NCBI GenBank assembly: GCA_017562135.1
Contig: QEYB01001046.1
Coordinates: 4,340,001-4,404,000, forward strand
Origin: Dipylidium caninum
Taxonomy: Eukaryota; Platyhelminthes; Cestoda; Cyclophyllidea; Dipylidiidae
Length of the DNA stretch: 64,000 nt
Reading direction: 5' to 3'
Below, piece by piece: positions 10,986-22,072 of this stretch; positions within the stretch are counted from its first letter, which is position 1, and each line of letters opens with the position of its first letter. Both the position numbers and the translations under genes were made by a program. The notes beneath the pieces are model-generated. The model was not told the origin of the DNA. It did not search any database and saw only the letters and a program-made list of their open reading frames with translations.

Positions 10986-13306
10986 TAGATCTAAAAGTGT
11001 TCCCCGTGGCAAGAAGCTTTTGTCTTATATTCACTCTAACCTATTAAGCTCATCTGCGCTAGTTCGAGGACCTTTTGGAGACAGACGAGGTATATTGTAT
11101 ATTTCAATTTACTTTCAGTTGTTTATAGCGACTTTACTGCGTCCGGACTAAGCCTTAAATTTTTTGAAGAGTTTATTACAAATGAGGTCCTTCCGGAGTA
11201 CGCTAACGTCCACTCCTTCCTTGCAGGAATGTCCTGCCAAACTACCAGTTTCAGAAATGATGCAAAGTACCTACCTTATATACAACTATCTCCAGGTCTA
11301 TTATAAAAAGCTCAGTCAATGCAACGGATATGGACGCTCTGATATTTGTTGGTAGTGGAACCACAGGCGCAATACACAAACTCATTCATAATATCAATTT
11401 ATCAGAGCCTCCGGTGAGTTAATGCTTTATTAGTGGATTTTCAGATTGTGTTCGTTGGACCTTTTGAACATCATTCAAATTTGCTTCCTTGGAGACATCT
11501 TGCACAGAAAGTAATTAGGTTGAAAACAAACACCGATGGAGGAGTGTCCATGAGCTATCTTGAAGAAGCACTTAAGGTACATTTGCGCACATCATAGTTA
11601 GCCAAATTTACCTTTTGATCGGCAAAAATTCGTTTTAGGCTGAAAGTAAAATTGCGAGAAAACTTGGATGCCAAATGCTTGTGTGTCTTTCCGCAGCATC
11701 AAATGTTACTGGAATATTGGTCGATACAAATGCAGCATCTTCACTTGTTCATCGTTACGGTGGGATTATTTTTTGGGATTATGCAACCGCTGCACCTTAT
11801 GTAGAAATGAACATGAACCCCAACTACAAAGTTAGTAAACTGTTTTTTTTGCAATTTGATTTCATAGGAACGGTGTTGAAAATGCTTACAAAGATGCCTT
11901 ATTTTTTTCTGTGCACAAATTTGTCGGCGGGCCACAGACACCAGGTATACTAGTGGCGAAAAAAAAGTTATTTGAGGCCGGCGAACAATATCCATTTCAA
12001 AGCGGAGGTGGCACTGTTAACTTTGTCCGCCGTGAACATACCTCATATTTCAAGGTGAATTGATGAAAGTAGGTTTTTTACAGGCCTGACTCTATTGCAT
12101 CACGCTCCGCTGTTTTCCCACTTTAGGAGGTAGAAGTGAGAGAGGAAGGTGGTACACCGGCTATTATTGAGTCTATTCGAGCCGGCATGGTGATTCAACT
12201 GAAAGAGGCCATTGGATCCAAATTAATTCAAAAGAGAGAAGATGAACTGGTTCGGTATGCTACGAAAGATTGAATAACTCTCTAAACTTTCGTACGACGC
12301 AAATGTTTTCCTCTCCTCTTAGTTTGGCATGGACTAAGTTTTCGCGGTGCCCAAACCTCGTAATACTTGGTGGTAGTAAGGCAAAGAGGATTGCCATTTT
12401 CTCATTTCTTATACGTCACACACGGGAAAATTTCGGAAGGGTGGACAGTTCGAAACACAGAAACCACCTCTTAGCAAATGGAGAAGTTAAGGAGGACAAT
12501 TGTCTCTTCATTCACCACGATTTTATATGTACTTTGTTAAATGATTTATTCGGGATACAATCTCGGTCTGGATGTGCGTGTGCGGGACCTTACGCGCTCG
12601 ATCTCTTGGGGATAAATGAGGAACTTGCGATCAGCTACGAAGACACGCTTATTTCAAAGTACGTTAGGTATTGCTGAACTTGGACGATTATTATTCTTAT
12701 TGTCCTTAGACACGCCTCAAAGACACCGCCGCTCTATCCACACTTCTCGCTAACATAAGCTTTTAAAGCAATAAAGTTGACTGAAGCCTTTTTTTATCAT
12801 TTAGAGACAATGAAGAAATCTTTGAACACAAAATACTTCGGTAGGTGTACAGCTTTTATTGGCTCAAAGTTATTGGACTTAGAAAGACATTCATTTGCAA
12901 TAGACCATTATGAAACACTACTACCTCTCTGGAAGCTATCAATACTCTAGAATAGTCTTTGCAATATTGTTAACGTTTCAGTCCAGGATTCACACGAATT
13001 AACCTTCCGTTCTTCTACCCGGATGAGGAGATCGACTTTATAATTGAAGCCATCATATTCGTTGCGAAGTATGCGTGGACATTCTTACCATTTTACGAGC
13101 TCGACCAAGTCACCGGCCAGTGGCGTTACTGCAATGACAAGAGGAGTGGTATGGAGAAGCACCTCTCGAATATCTCTTACGATAATGGTGTGATGCGCTG
13201 GAAAAAACCGGCTCAAAAGTCTGCCGGGCCGGTGCCTGCAACATTTAAAGTACGTCAACATTTTCTCCTTAAACTTGGCAAAACGCCGTCCTTCATCTCC
13301 ACGTAA
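10986..13306 (+). CDS. Class-V PLP-dependent aminotransferase / cysteine-desulfurase-like enzyme (ten exons, one apparent frameshift)
   Basis: A fold-type I PLP enzyme of the aminotransferase class V family, often annotated as cysteine desulfurase-like; its true substrate is unknown. Visible exons: about 10986-11089, 11119-11266, 11296-11413, 11445-11576, 11639-11830, 11868-12054, 12127-12254, 12323-12658, 12805-12840, 12982-13306. Markers in order: GPFGDRR, YSDFTASG, IFVGSGTTGAIHKL, VFVGPFEHHSNLLPW, SAASNVTGI, FWDYATAAPY (cofactor Asp), SVHKFVGGPQTPG (PLP lysine), REEGGTP, GCACAGPYALDLLG and LRPGFTRINLPFF. All junctions keep phase except 11830/11868, where the frame is off by one; an extra C in the CCCC run near 11817-11820 would explain it. 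About 560 residues are visible, close to full length for the family. The start codon is not found: the first listed exon has no in-frame ATG, and an acceptor-like tag precedes it, so at least one exon lies further upstream. The stop at 13304-13306 is the in-frame one, although a gtacgt donor about 70 bases earlier could shorten the last exon. Confidence 0.88.
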
Positions 13307-15212
13307 CACCTCTCATTCTACGGACGAAAGTGTCCAGCTCGGCAGGGACAAAAGTGTGCTAGAGACTAGTGCGATTAGTGATATGTAGCCTTCCCCAAAC
13401 TGACTCGTGTCAAAATTGGGCTAGTCACAAATGCACGTAAATTTTGTCGGGAGCACACGTACTGCTACGAAAAGAAAACAGCCCTAAATTGGGTAAATTT
13501 AAATTATTTGTGAAATTCATTTTGCTTTGCGAACCAAACTGCCCTCCTTTATGCGCGGACAGAGTTTGGCGACGCGTGGGGTGGAAGATCAGTCTTGTGC
13601 CTCAGAAAGGCCTGTTCTAAATGTCGCTTGCTCTGCATATCACCGATAGACCGGAAGGTACCTGGGGAAGGGTCGGGATTCGCAGCTGTGTCAGGGTGAT
13701 CTGATTCACCAAGACTAGACACAGATTCGATTGTCTACGGTCAGTGCCTTGCTTCCGCAGGGCCTATTATCTCTCCTTTTTAAGACTATTGTTCACCATG
13801 AAGCCCTCCTGTTTCCTATAAGCATGAACTGGCCACGGACCTCCTTCCAAACTGAAGGTTTTCCACCGCGACTAAGTGTGTATTTCTTGTAAAGGATAGA
13901 ACTGCCATATTTTGCGTTAAAAGTTGTTTTAAATATGTTGTTCTCGCGAGCAGTAAAAGTTAGTTACGAGGTTTGAATGAAGTCCCGGATTTGTGTTTGA
14001 CTTGCGAGGTGTGCCTGTTTGAACGACAAATTCAAGCCTTCATCAGTCGTCCGCAGGATTCGACGTCTCGCCACCTTCCCTCTCGCTCTCCCTACCCCTC
14101 CCCCTCCTTCTCCTCCTCCCCCCCCTCTAAGTAGAGAGGGACGATTTTGGCACGCTGGTGATTTTTGAGCATCGGCAAGCGAATTTTCCAGTCAAAAGAA
14201 GTTTGACAGCCCTTTTCATGTGTCACGTTTCACTGTTTGCCCAATACCTGTCGGGCGGTCTCTCGCGACGCTGGGAGGCTTCCTGTCTCCCCTGCGAGGT
14301 CAGTAGACCGGAGGCGGTGTTCGAGACGAGCCGCGTGCGGCAACTCAGCAATGAGTCGACTTGCTGTTAAGATGGAAATTATGGAGCCACAACACGCCTT
14401 CCGTGTTTGCTTGCTGCGTTTGACCCCAAATAATCTACGCACATTGTTGGAACTTTTTACGGATGCGCTGTTCAGATGACTGACGGTGCGTGTGACTTAA
14501 ACGTGACGAAACGTTCTTCGCATAAAAGGACAAAACAATCGGAGGTAGAAAGTTTATTTAATGCACCAATAGCCAACATAGGAATTGCGTACTGAGAGTC
14601 CGGGCAACTCGCCCATTTCGTGGGCTGCACATTTGTGACGCGTGTCAAGTGGAGGAGACTCCCCCAAAACCTGATATTCTCGAACGAACTTGAAAACGCA
14701 CCTCCCATGCGGCGGCACGGCATGTGAATTTTTATGGGTTTTGATACATATTTAACTACATTTGCCAGGCACTGGTAGCGTCCTAGAACGCGAAGCGCAA
14801 GTGTAACTTGAGTTAAATTGCACATAATTTAGCGGCAACATACCGTTTTGTGACGAGTGTAACCTTCTCTTTTCTCATCTTGCCTTTTTGAGTAACGAAA
14901 ATGTTTGCGGTAGTTAACACTTAAAGCTGCGAGTACGGGAAAGTTTGGCGCAGAAGGCGATGACCGCTCCTAGTGGAGTGGGACAAATCAGGAACTAAGT
15001 CGGGGAGGAGGTGACGCTCATCCCAGCGATTCCACGTCCCTGTGACCGGTGAGGAAGAAACATCACGTCGGGGAGAGTGTCTCGGGGAGGTGGGGTGTTA
15101 GCAGATGGACATTGCGGATGCCGCAAGTGCCTTAAGGTCGATGTGCGTCAGTGAAATTCGCGAGGCCAAGTTCGAGTTGCATCCATAATTACAGGTGTAG
15201 GGTTTGCGGAGC
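13307..15212. other. Gene-free stretch at the start of the GC-rich domain
   Basis: No recognised gene. Base composition changes here from AT-rich to GC-rich. A pyrimidine-rich tract lies at about 14073-14130. Several overlapping open frames at 14158-14825 occur on both strands at once, which is typical of GC-rich non-coding DNA, and none is recognisable. Confidence 0.45.
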
Positions 15213-17068
15213 ATGTTTCCCCATGCTCTCAAAAATCCAACCTTTGTCTCACGGATTGTCGGCGCGTTTGTGCGCACATTTCTTCCGCAGGAGTGTCTCG
15301 CATTAGCAGCCACGCTACAGCAGTCGTTGGAATCGGTTCTGCGTCAATCTACGTGCAGTGTGACCAATGAAAAAATAGACCGCTACTGGATGCGATCGAA
15401 GGTGAACTATCTGCGCTGGTTTCTGCTGGCCAGTGAGGCTGCCGCTGATGCGAGAGGTTGGTGCCGCAGTGCTCATGTTAGGGGCTATTTCAATCTAGAC
15501 TTCATCAGACCTCATCGACTTCTCCATTTGTACACCAGGACTCCCACGGCCTAGTCCTCAGTACCCAAATACCGGCAGCCCGTGGCATCCGGGCTGCATC
15601 GAGCGCTGCTTCTGTCCTGACTTGGCGAAGCGTGATAACGAGTCGCTCTCGCGTCTGTGCAAGTACACTAGCGCCATGGTGACCAATTCCATGGTTAACG
15701 GGAAGAATTACTGCCCTGAAAGCGCACACAGAAGCGACCCTTACGCGAACTCGAGTTCTTCAGATGGCAGCATGGAGTCCCAGTCGGGCACGGACGTGAT
15801 ATGCGTTCGTCGGCACGGGAAGGAGAACCGGGACTCACCGAATCGGATTAGGGGGCGCGCGTCGCGCATCGGCAGGTTGGGAGCTTGTGAGAGGTACCCC
15901 CCCACCTTCCAGCTTCCTCGAGGCATGATTCGGCCCCACTGTACGTCGTCGACATCACCCACCAAGCACCTGCACGGCGAGACCGGCTGGCGCGTACCGC
16001 CTCCGCAGCTTTTGAAGCCAACCATTCAGGTGAGTCTCCCCCCTCAGCCCCCTGAGGGAACCCCTTCCACTGAATCCGCAGCTCTGCGCTTCAATCGGAC
16101 AGCGAGTGACTATCGATACGAAGATTTTCTTCACTGACGTGAACGTGACATTTTTTGTACTTGCGCCGACCAGGTGATCACTGGAAGGCTTATCTGGCGA
16201 TATATTTCCAGGCGAGGCATACTGAGGTGAAATAATGTCTAAAAGTCTATTTTCTGCAGGCAGTAAGATTAAAATTCAGACACTAAAAGGCCGGAATTAA
16301 AGGGTTAAACGTATTCTTGGCTGCCAAATTCATAACGCTGAACTTTATTTCCTTCACAATTTCCTCAAAATTCGGCGAGAAAGTGGTTTTTCATGTTGAT
16401 CGACTTGTTTAGGATAAGCCGGATTAGTTGCTGCGTCTTATTTTGTTATCACTTCGCTTATGTGCCGAATAAATGGCAGGCCGTAGGGTCAGCCTTTTTA
16501 TCTGAATTCCCACATACGATTGTTTTAATTGAGAATTGCTACTCAGGGACCGTGACAATCAATCTAATTCCATTAGAGTGAGCGAAGCACTTGCGCCAAA
16601 CCTCTCAGTAGCAGAGAATCTACCGGTCTAATTAAATTTGTCATCACTGTCTCATTCGGTTTTATTCTTCTTGATTACTCGGAGAACGGTGCCCTCGACG
16701 CAACCTGCGAAACGCATCTCCCCTACGAGTTTTAACTTATTCCCCACAAAATGCCGGCATGCCCCCACAAAACCCTCCATGAACCGAGATTCATCGTCGC
16801 CACTCGTCCATGGCAGCCGCATTGCCCCCCCCCCCCCTCCTTCTGTAGCTCACGTTGAAGTGGCACCTCCCACTCAGTGTTCACTCGAAATAGCACCTCG
16901 ATGCGACAGTGGCGCGGCACCTTGGTGTCAAGGAAATTCCTATTGTTACAGATTTCTGACACATCACAACCATCTGAGTACGCGGAAAGCGATGAAGATG
17001 AAAGCACTGAATTTGGCAGAGAGGTGGAGGAGGAGGAGGAGGAGGAGGAGGAGGTTGTGGTGGTGGAG
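15213..17068 (+). CDS. Unknown protein, at least three phase-consistent exons
   Basis: I do not recognise this protein. Three plus-strand segments join without breaking frame. The first is 15213-15401, from an ATG and ending AAG|gtgaac. The second is 15499-16029, acceptor aatctag, 177 codons without a stop, ending CAG|gtgagt. The third is 16952-17068, acceptor attgttacag, ending GAG|gtactt. All junctions are phase 0. The first exon has a helical, hydrophobic stretch (FVSRIVGAFVRTFLPQECLA). The second is rich in Ser, Pro and Arg with a run of four serines and a cluster of cysteines (GCIERCFCPD). The third is strongly acidic, ending in a run of nine glutamates and four valines encoded by a GAG-rich microsatellite-like tract. 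No membrane segment is evident. The 5' end, further exons and the stop codon are not located. A chance set of open frames in GC-rich DNA remains possible, but the splice signals and shared phase argue for a gene. Confidence 0.4.
16825..16837. repeat. Poly-C run (13 bases)
   Basis: An uninterrupted C homopolymer, in the second intron of the unknown gene at 15.2-17.1 kb. Length polymorphism and sequencing error are likely. Confidence 0.9.
17028..17068 (+). repeat. GAG/GGA trinucleotide tract
   Basis: A trinucleotide purine tract followed by GTG-rich sequence. Read in the frame of the candidate exon it encodes glutamates and then valines; on the other strand it would encode prolines. It could be a coding microsatellite or simple non-coding repeat. 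Confidence 0.8.
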
Positions 17069-20000
17069 GTACTTCTCTCCTTGGTGGACAATTTAACACT
17101 CCCCATCAGTTTGATTACGAAACACTTAACTCACGACATAATCGGCTCGTCTAATATGAGTGCTTTTGCATTCTCTTTATTTTGCTGACACACAAGAAGC
17201 CACGTTAAGCGCAGAATCTGTGAGGCACTTTGGTTCCCGTGTACCGCAGTTGCATACACCCGCTTTTGCAACCCTCATCGCCAACAGCACACGTTTGCAC
17301 GCAGCAATACGTGCCAACGACTGCGGAAATTCCTTGCACTCACGAAGGGGCGGATTGGAGGCGGGGTGAAGTTTACGCGGTGTGGGCGATGCAGGTGGTG
17401 CTTCCACAGTCGACGATGTCGAGATGCCGAGACTGGCATGGCGTCCTGTGCCCTCTCGGCGAACAGCTTCCCAGAGTGCTCTCTCGCCGGGCATTGGCGT
17501 TGCCAAGGTTAGGGGAAGTAAGATTAGGTCCAGTTAATCCACGTGTGCTAGCGAACTTCCGTGACGTCTCCTTTTCATCCGGCAACAGTCGTTTCCTTTA
17601 AAATACCTTTGGACGAGGCCCAACTAAACCTACGGCAAAGGTTGCGATGACCACGAAAGTCTCCTCTTTTCTCCTCTCATTCGCTTGAAAGGAACCTCTG
17701 CGCCGAGCCTTTTATTTAAATTTCCCATTCTTCGTCAGGCGGCCTTGCCATGTCTCCACACAAGTTTCTGCGATTGTAATTCGATTGTAATTCGTCGCAG
17801 TTGGGATTAAAATCGAGGTGTGAGCATTTCATGTCGAAACTGTCTCACACTGGGCATTTCCTCTCCCCCTCTCCTGGGATCACGACCGATACTTGTGGAT
17901 TTTAACTAATACCGGGTGAAAACACAGGTCCTAAGTGGGAAGTCCGCTGTTCCCCTCGCACTTGTTGGCCTTAGTGAGCAGCACCGGTCGCCCGTTAATG
18001 CCATCACCTAATTACCCTTCTTAATCGCATCATTCCTGAGGCCCAACTCACCACAATCACCTAATTTGTTGTAAACGCAAAATGACCTAAATGCGACAAA
18101 TCCGCCATCTTTTAGAATTGCCGGCGTTCTCCACCTTACGACGAGCAGGAATCCATGTTGTATAGGCTTTACAGTGATAAGTGGAACCAGGTACATTCTT
18201 ATTTGTCGCACTTACCATAAAGTTATGCCTCCGAGGTGTTTGGGAATAATTAAGTAAAATACATGTGATCCGCGGATCCCGACGTATCCTAGCTGTGTAG
18301 TGCGCAATTTGAGACGATGTTCAAATACGCAAACTCGTTCCCGTCGATAGAGGAGGCAATGAGTGTCTTAAGTTGCATCGCTGGCGACGAAACGCCATAG
18401 GCGCTCCACTCTGCCCCCTTTTAATAGAACCGCAATGCGCACCTCACGAGGAGCACCTGCGAGGGAAGAAAATCATTTGAACGCTTACCGTTTTTGTCAC
18501 GTTCACCTCACCTGACCTAAGCTGGAGGATCTTGTAACGCATATTGTAGGCTTAATTAATCGGCGATGAGAAAAATTGCTTCAATTTGACTCCCTTCGGC
18601 ATGTGCCATGACTTTCCAGATCCCGGTGATTGAGCGCGAAATACTCACAACGTGAAGTTGCGAGGCGTGTCACCTGCCATTCGGCAGAGCCCCACTGGCC
18701 GTGTCATCGTTCTCTTAGAGCCTCCTCTTATAGCACTGAGAGCGTAGATGAGATTTCATTCACCAAATGTCCTATAATTATAAATACACACCGTTCCAAT
18801 GACATACCTCATGGCTGCTTATATGCAGATCAGGTTCAGTCTATAGTGCACTCTCCTCTGGCGTCCGGGAGAACACCAACTTACGATAATTCTGCCTTGG
18901 TGACCGTTAAGTGTTAAGAGTGGACGAGTTGCCTCGAGGCACGTGGAATTTGCCACGAAGCGTAATAATGTCAGTAATAGATTCCGCGATGATTTGAGGG
19001 GGCGGGTTAACGAAAAGGTGTTAGAGCGTAAAGAACAGAGAATCGTGAGGTGATGCTGGATAAGAGTGAGACAGACCATTAACCATTGCAGAAAAGCGAT
19101 GGGGGCGACCTACATTGCAATAGTTGCGCTCGCAAAATTTCTATCCGGGGGGTTGTTGAAGTATGTTGTTTTGTGTACACCGTGATGCGAATAAATGCAT
19201 ACAAACCGACGCTAACTTTTCTATTTGTTCAGCCGCGACCATGGTCATTAATTCCATCTCTGTAAGTCCCTTTTTTCCCCGAAATATGCCTTCCCATATT
19301 CACGTGCATTACCGAATCTGGTGCTGTTTCATGTACTCTGAATAATCTATACCTTCATAAGCAAATTACAAATTAGAAGACAGGGACTTTCCCTCACAAG
19401 TATAACAAGTTGACGCCTACTTCTAATCACCAAGTTGATGTCATCTTTGTTTGGTCATTTTGTAGGCACCGCTAATATGCCGCTGTATGGATAGAAAAAA
19501 ATGTGCCTTGCGATCCCACCTATAACTATGCTAACGCAGTATATCTAACACCTCTTTTAAACGAATATTATTTGTCTCTAACATCGATACCTTAACCAGT
19601 TGTGCATTCGTTGCGCACCCTCTGCCGATTTCGAGTGTGATCTTTCGGTTGAGACCACTTGTGCTAACTTGTGGTATCTCCACTCTTTGTCGCTGCCGCA
19701 AGATGGTTGCTACTTAATTCATTAAGTAGACGAGTCAATCAGCCCAAATTTCGTGAATTTGTGTGGTCTGCAGTGCTCTTCCTTTTTATTCGCAAATACA
19801 CCGTCTTCGCATTTTTCAAAGCCTCCAGTCACTTTTATGCAACCGCAGCATTCAATGGTCATGTGTTCGTCCTCAGGGCTTCTCATCCTTTTGGGCACAG
19901 AAAATTAGGGAGGCGTAAAGAGCACGGTATTATAAATGGAGTGTATAAGCCCAACCGGATTTACATTTATACAAATAGGTGGCAGGCCAAATTGGTTCAA

Positions 20001-22004
20001 GTAAGCTTGGTGTCCTGAATAAAAAAACTGTAAGACTCCGGGTAAATGGTGCTGATCTTCTTCGTCCCCGCGGTGATCATCATAGTTTGACTCGTGGCAA
20101 GAGGTTTATACTCCCCAGAAATTCATTTAGTAATCGAGGTACATTTCGTGTCGGCGTCTTAAGCTAAGTACGGGGACATGGGAGCTATCTACTAATAGAG
20201 AATGTCTACTGTGGTAATGGAGACTATCACCACTCCAGTATTATGCTACTCGGATTTGCACGTCTACCCACCCCCCTCTCGCCCCCCTCCCTCCAATTGA
20301 ATAAACCAGTGGCAGCAGTTTGTACCAGAAAACGGATTTCAACGTCGTTCCGTGGGGGGTTGGACTTGATGCCCATTCGCCACAGTTTCCCTTCTGACCT
20401 GCCTATTTGGTTGTCACAAGCGAACGGTGGGATGGGTTGCCCCTCCTAATGCATATTTTTGTTCAAACTAATAAAATCTCCAAAAGTGGGAGTTACACTT
20501 CGCCTCTGCTGAAGGTACTACGGCGGTTCTCAGAAGACCTCTTTACCGGTACTCTCCAACATCTGATAATCAGTTAAGTGCAAACGCGTTTTGGCTTGAA
20601 AGGTGTGTTTTGAAAGAAACGCCATGGCACGGCTCCGTTTCCCCGTGTGCGGCCGCATTGCAGGTGGCATTGGTTTGTGCTGCAAGAGTAAGTGACTATC
20701 GTCTGGGCCTGGCTGGCCGTCTAATAAGAGTATTTCTCCTTTTCACTCCCTCTCGTGGCAACTGACCAGCCATCCACCTTCCTTCCGGCGTACTAGGCCG
20801 AAGCATCCAGATAGAACCACTCCGACAAAAGCAAACATTCGAGTCGTATTTCTCACAGTACGTCTGCTTCGATGCCAAAACTTTCCATACTTCATCATAT
20901 TTAAAGGACGTACACATTTAACCTCTCCTCATTGCCGTCTACTGCACCCTGTCCTCACTTCAATGGGTGCACTGTGATTTCGTAGGGTGCGCGAAAGAGC
21001 GACTCTCGCCTGCATAGTGGGCCCTAGCCACGAAACGGTTTGTGGTGCTTTTGCATTGCACAAGAGACAGGAATTAATGTGCAGCCGATTATCAGCAGGG
21101 AAGGAGGGGTAAAATTTGTCGCCTATAGAGACTTGGGTCGTCCACTGCTTCTTTTACTGATGCGGCAGACGGCTAATGACATGCGAAACGGTTGATTCGC
21201 TAAAGTACACACTTTTATGCCATAAAACACCCGGGTTCCTTTTTACAGTCTCCGTTAGCTGTTCCATAACATCATCTCGCGTTCCTCAGTGGTCATCGCT
21301 TCCTCCGACTTTATAAGACCCCTAGCGGGCACCTTGGAGACCTTGAAGTTGAGCATGCTTAGTCGCTGCTGAGGTAGCACCACCCCTATCTGTCTTACTT
21401 GCTTTTAGTTTGTATCATCTTGACGGGTGAGAAAATACCCTAGATCGGGATAAGTGGCACGCCTTCCCTCCTTAGCGAGGCTGGAGGAGGCGACGGATTA
21501 CCCCTCCACTTCACAAACACACACTACCGTGTCTGTCGAGTTGCCGAACAAAGTCCTTCCGTAGCCCTTGACAGTGTGGGCCTTCACCCTGCGGCGAGTA
21601 CAAGGCTTGAATACATGAGCACTCGTTGGTGCGCCACACACACGCCAGTCTTGTGGTCGTCTCTCTCCACTCCCACCAGCACCAGTGTACCATCTTTTTT
21701 TCGAGGGGGGCCGCGAATTACGAGACTTTCGTATACATTATTGCAAGGTGTTACTTGCTGGACTATGCTCCGAGCACGGGAACTCCCCAAACTCGGTGTT
21801 GAGGCATAAACTTAGGCCTGCGGTCACATGGAATCTTCGCGTGTCCACTTGCGAGACACTCCCTTTCTGCTCAATCGGTCATCTAATCTGCACACTAACT
21901 GATGCCTTCTGCTGCAAACTAGGACGTTTCTTGTGGTGAGTGTATATTCTAAATTGAGGTGATCCCCCCGCCTGCTTTTAGCAAATAGCCTCGGTCTGTT
22001 ACAG
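17069..22004. other. GC-rich stretch without a recognised gene
   Basis: About 5 kb. One segment near 17397-17515 lies between an AG and a gttagg donor and is open in two frames, but the frame cannot be chosen, so I do not call it an exon. A short 12-base tandem duplication (cgattgtaatt) lies near 17771-17793. Otherwise I see nothing that resembles a known protein or RNA gene. Confidence 0.4.
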
Positions 22005-22025
22005 TGCGCTGTTGGCAAGTCAGAG
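22005..22025 (+). other. Probable 21-base leader exon of the TtcA-like gene
   Basis: A 21-base segment sits between a good acceptor (tctgttacag) and a good donor (cagag|gtgagt). A 45-base intron then ends in cacaaag, one codon before the ATG at 22073. It has no ATG, so it is most likely 5' UTR. It could instead be a coding micro-exon if the real start lies further upstream. Confidence 0.4.
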
Positions 22026-22072
22026 GTGAGTGCAAGAGCCGTTAACCCTACGCCTTACTAATTCACAAAGCT

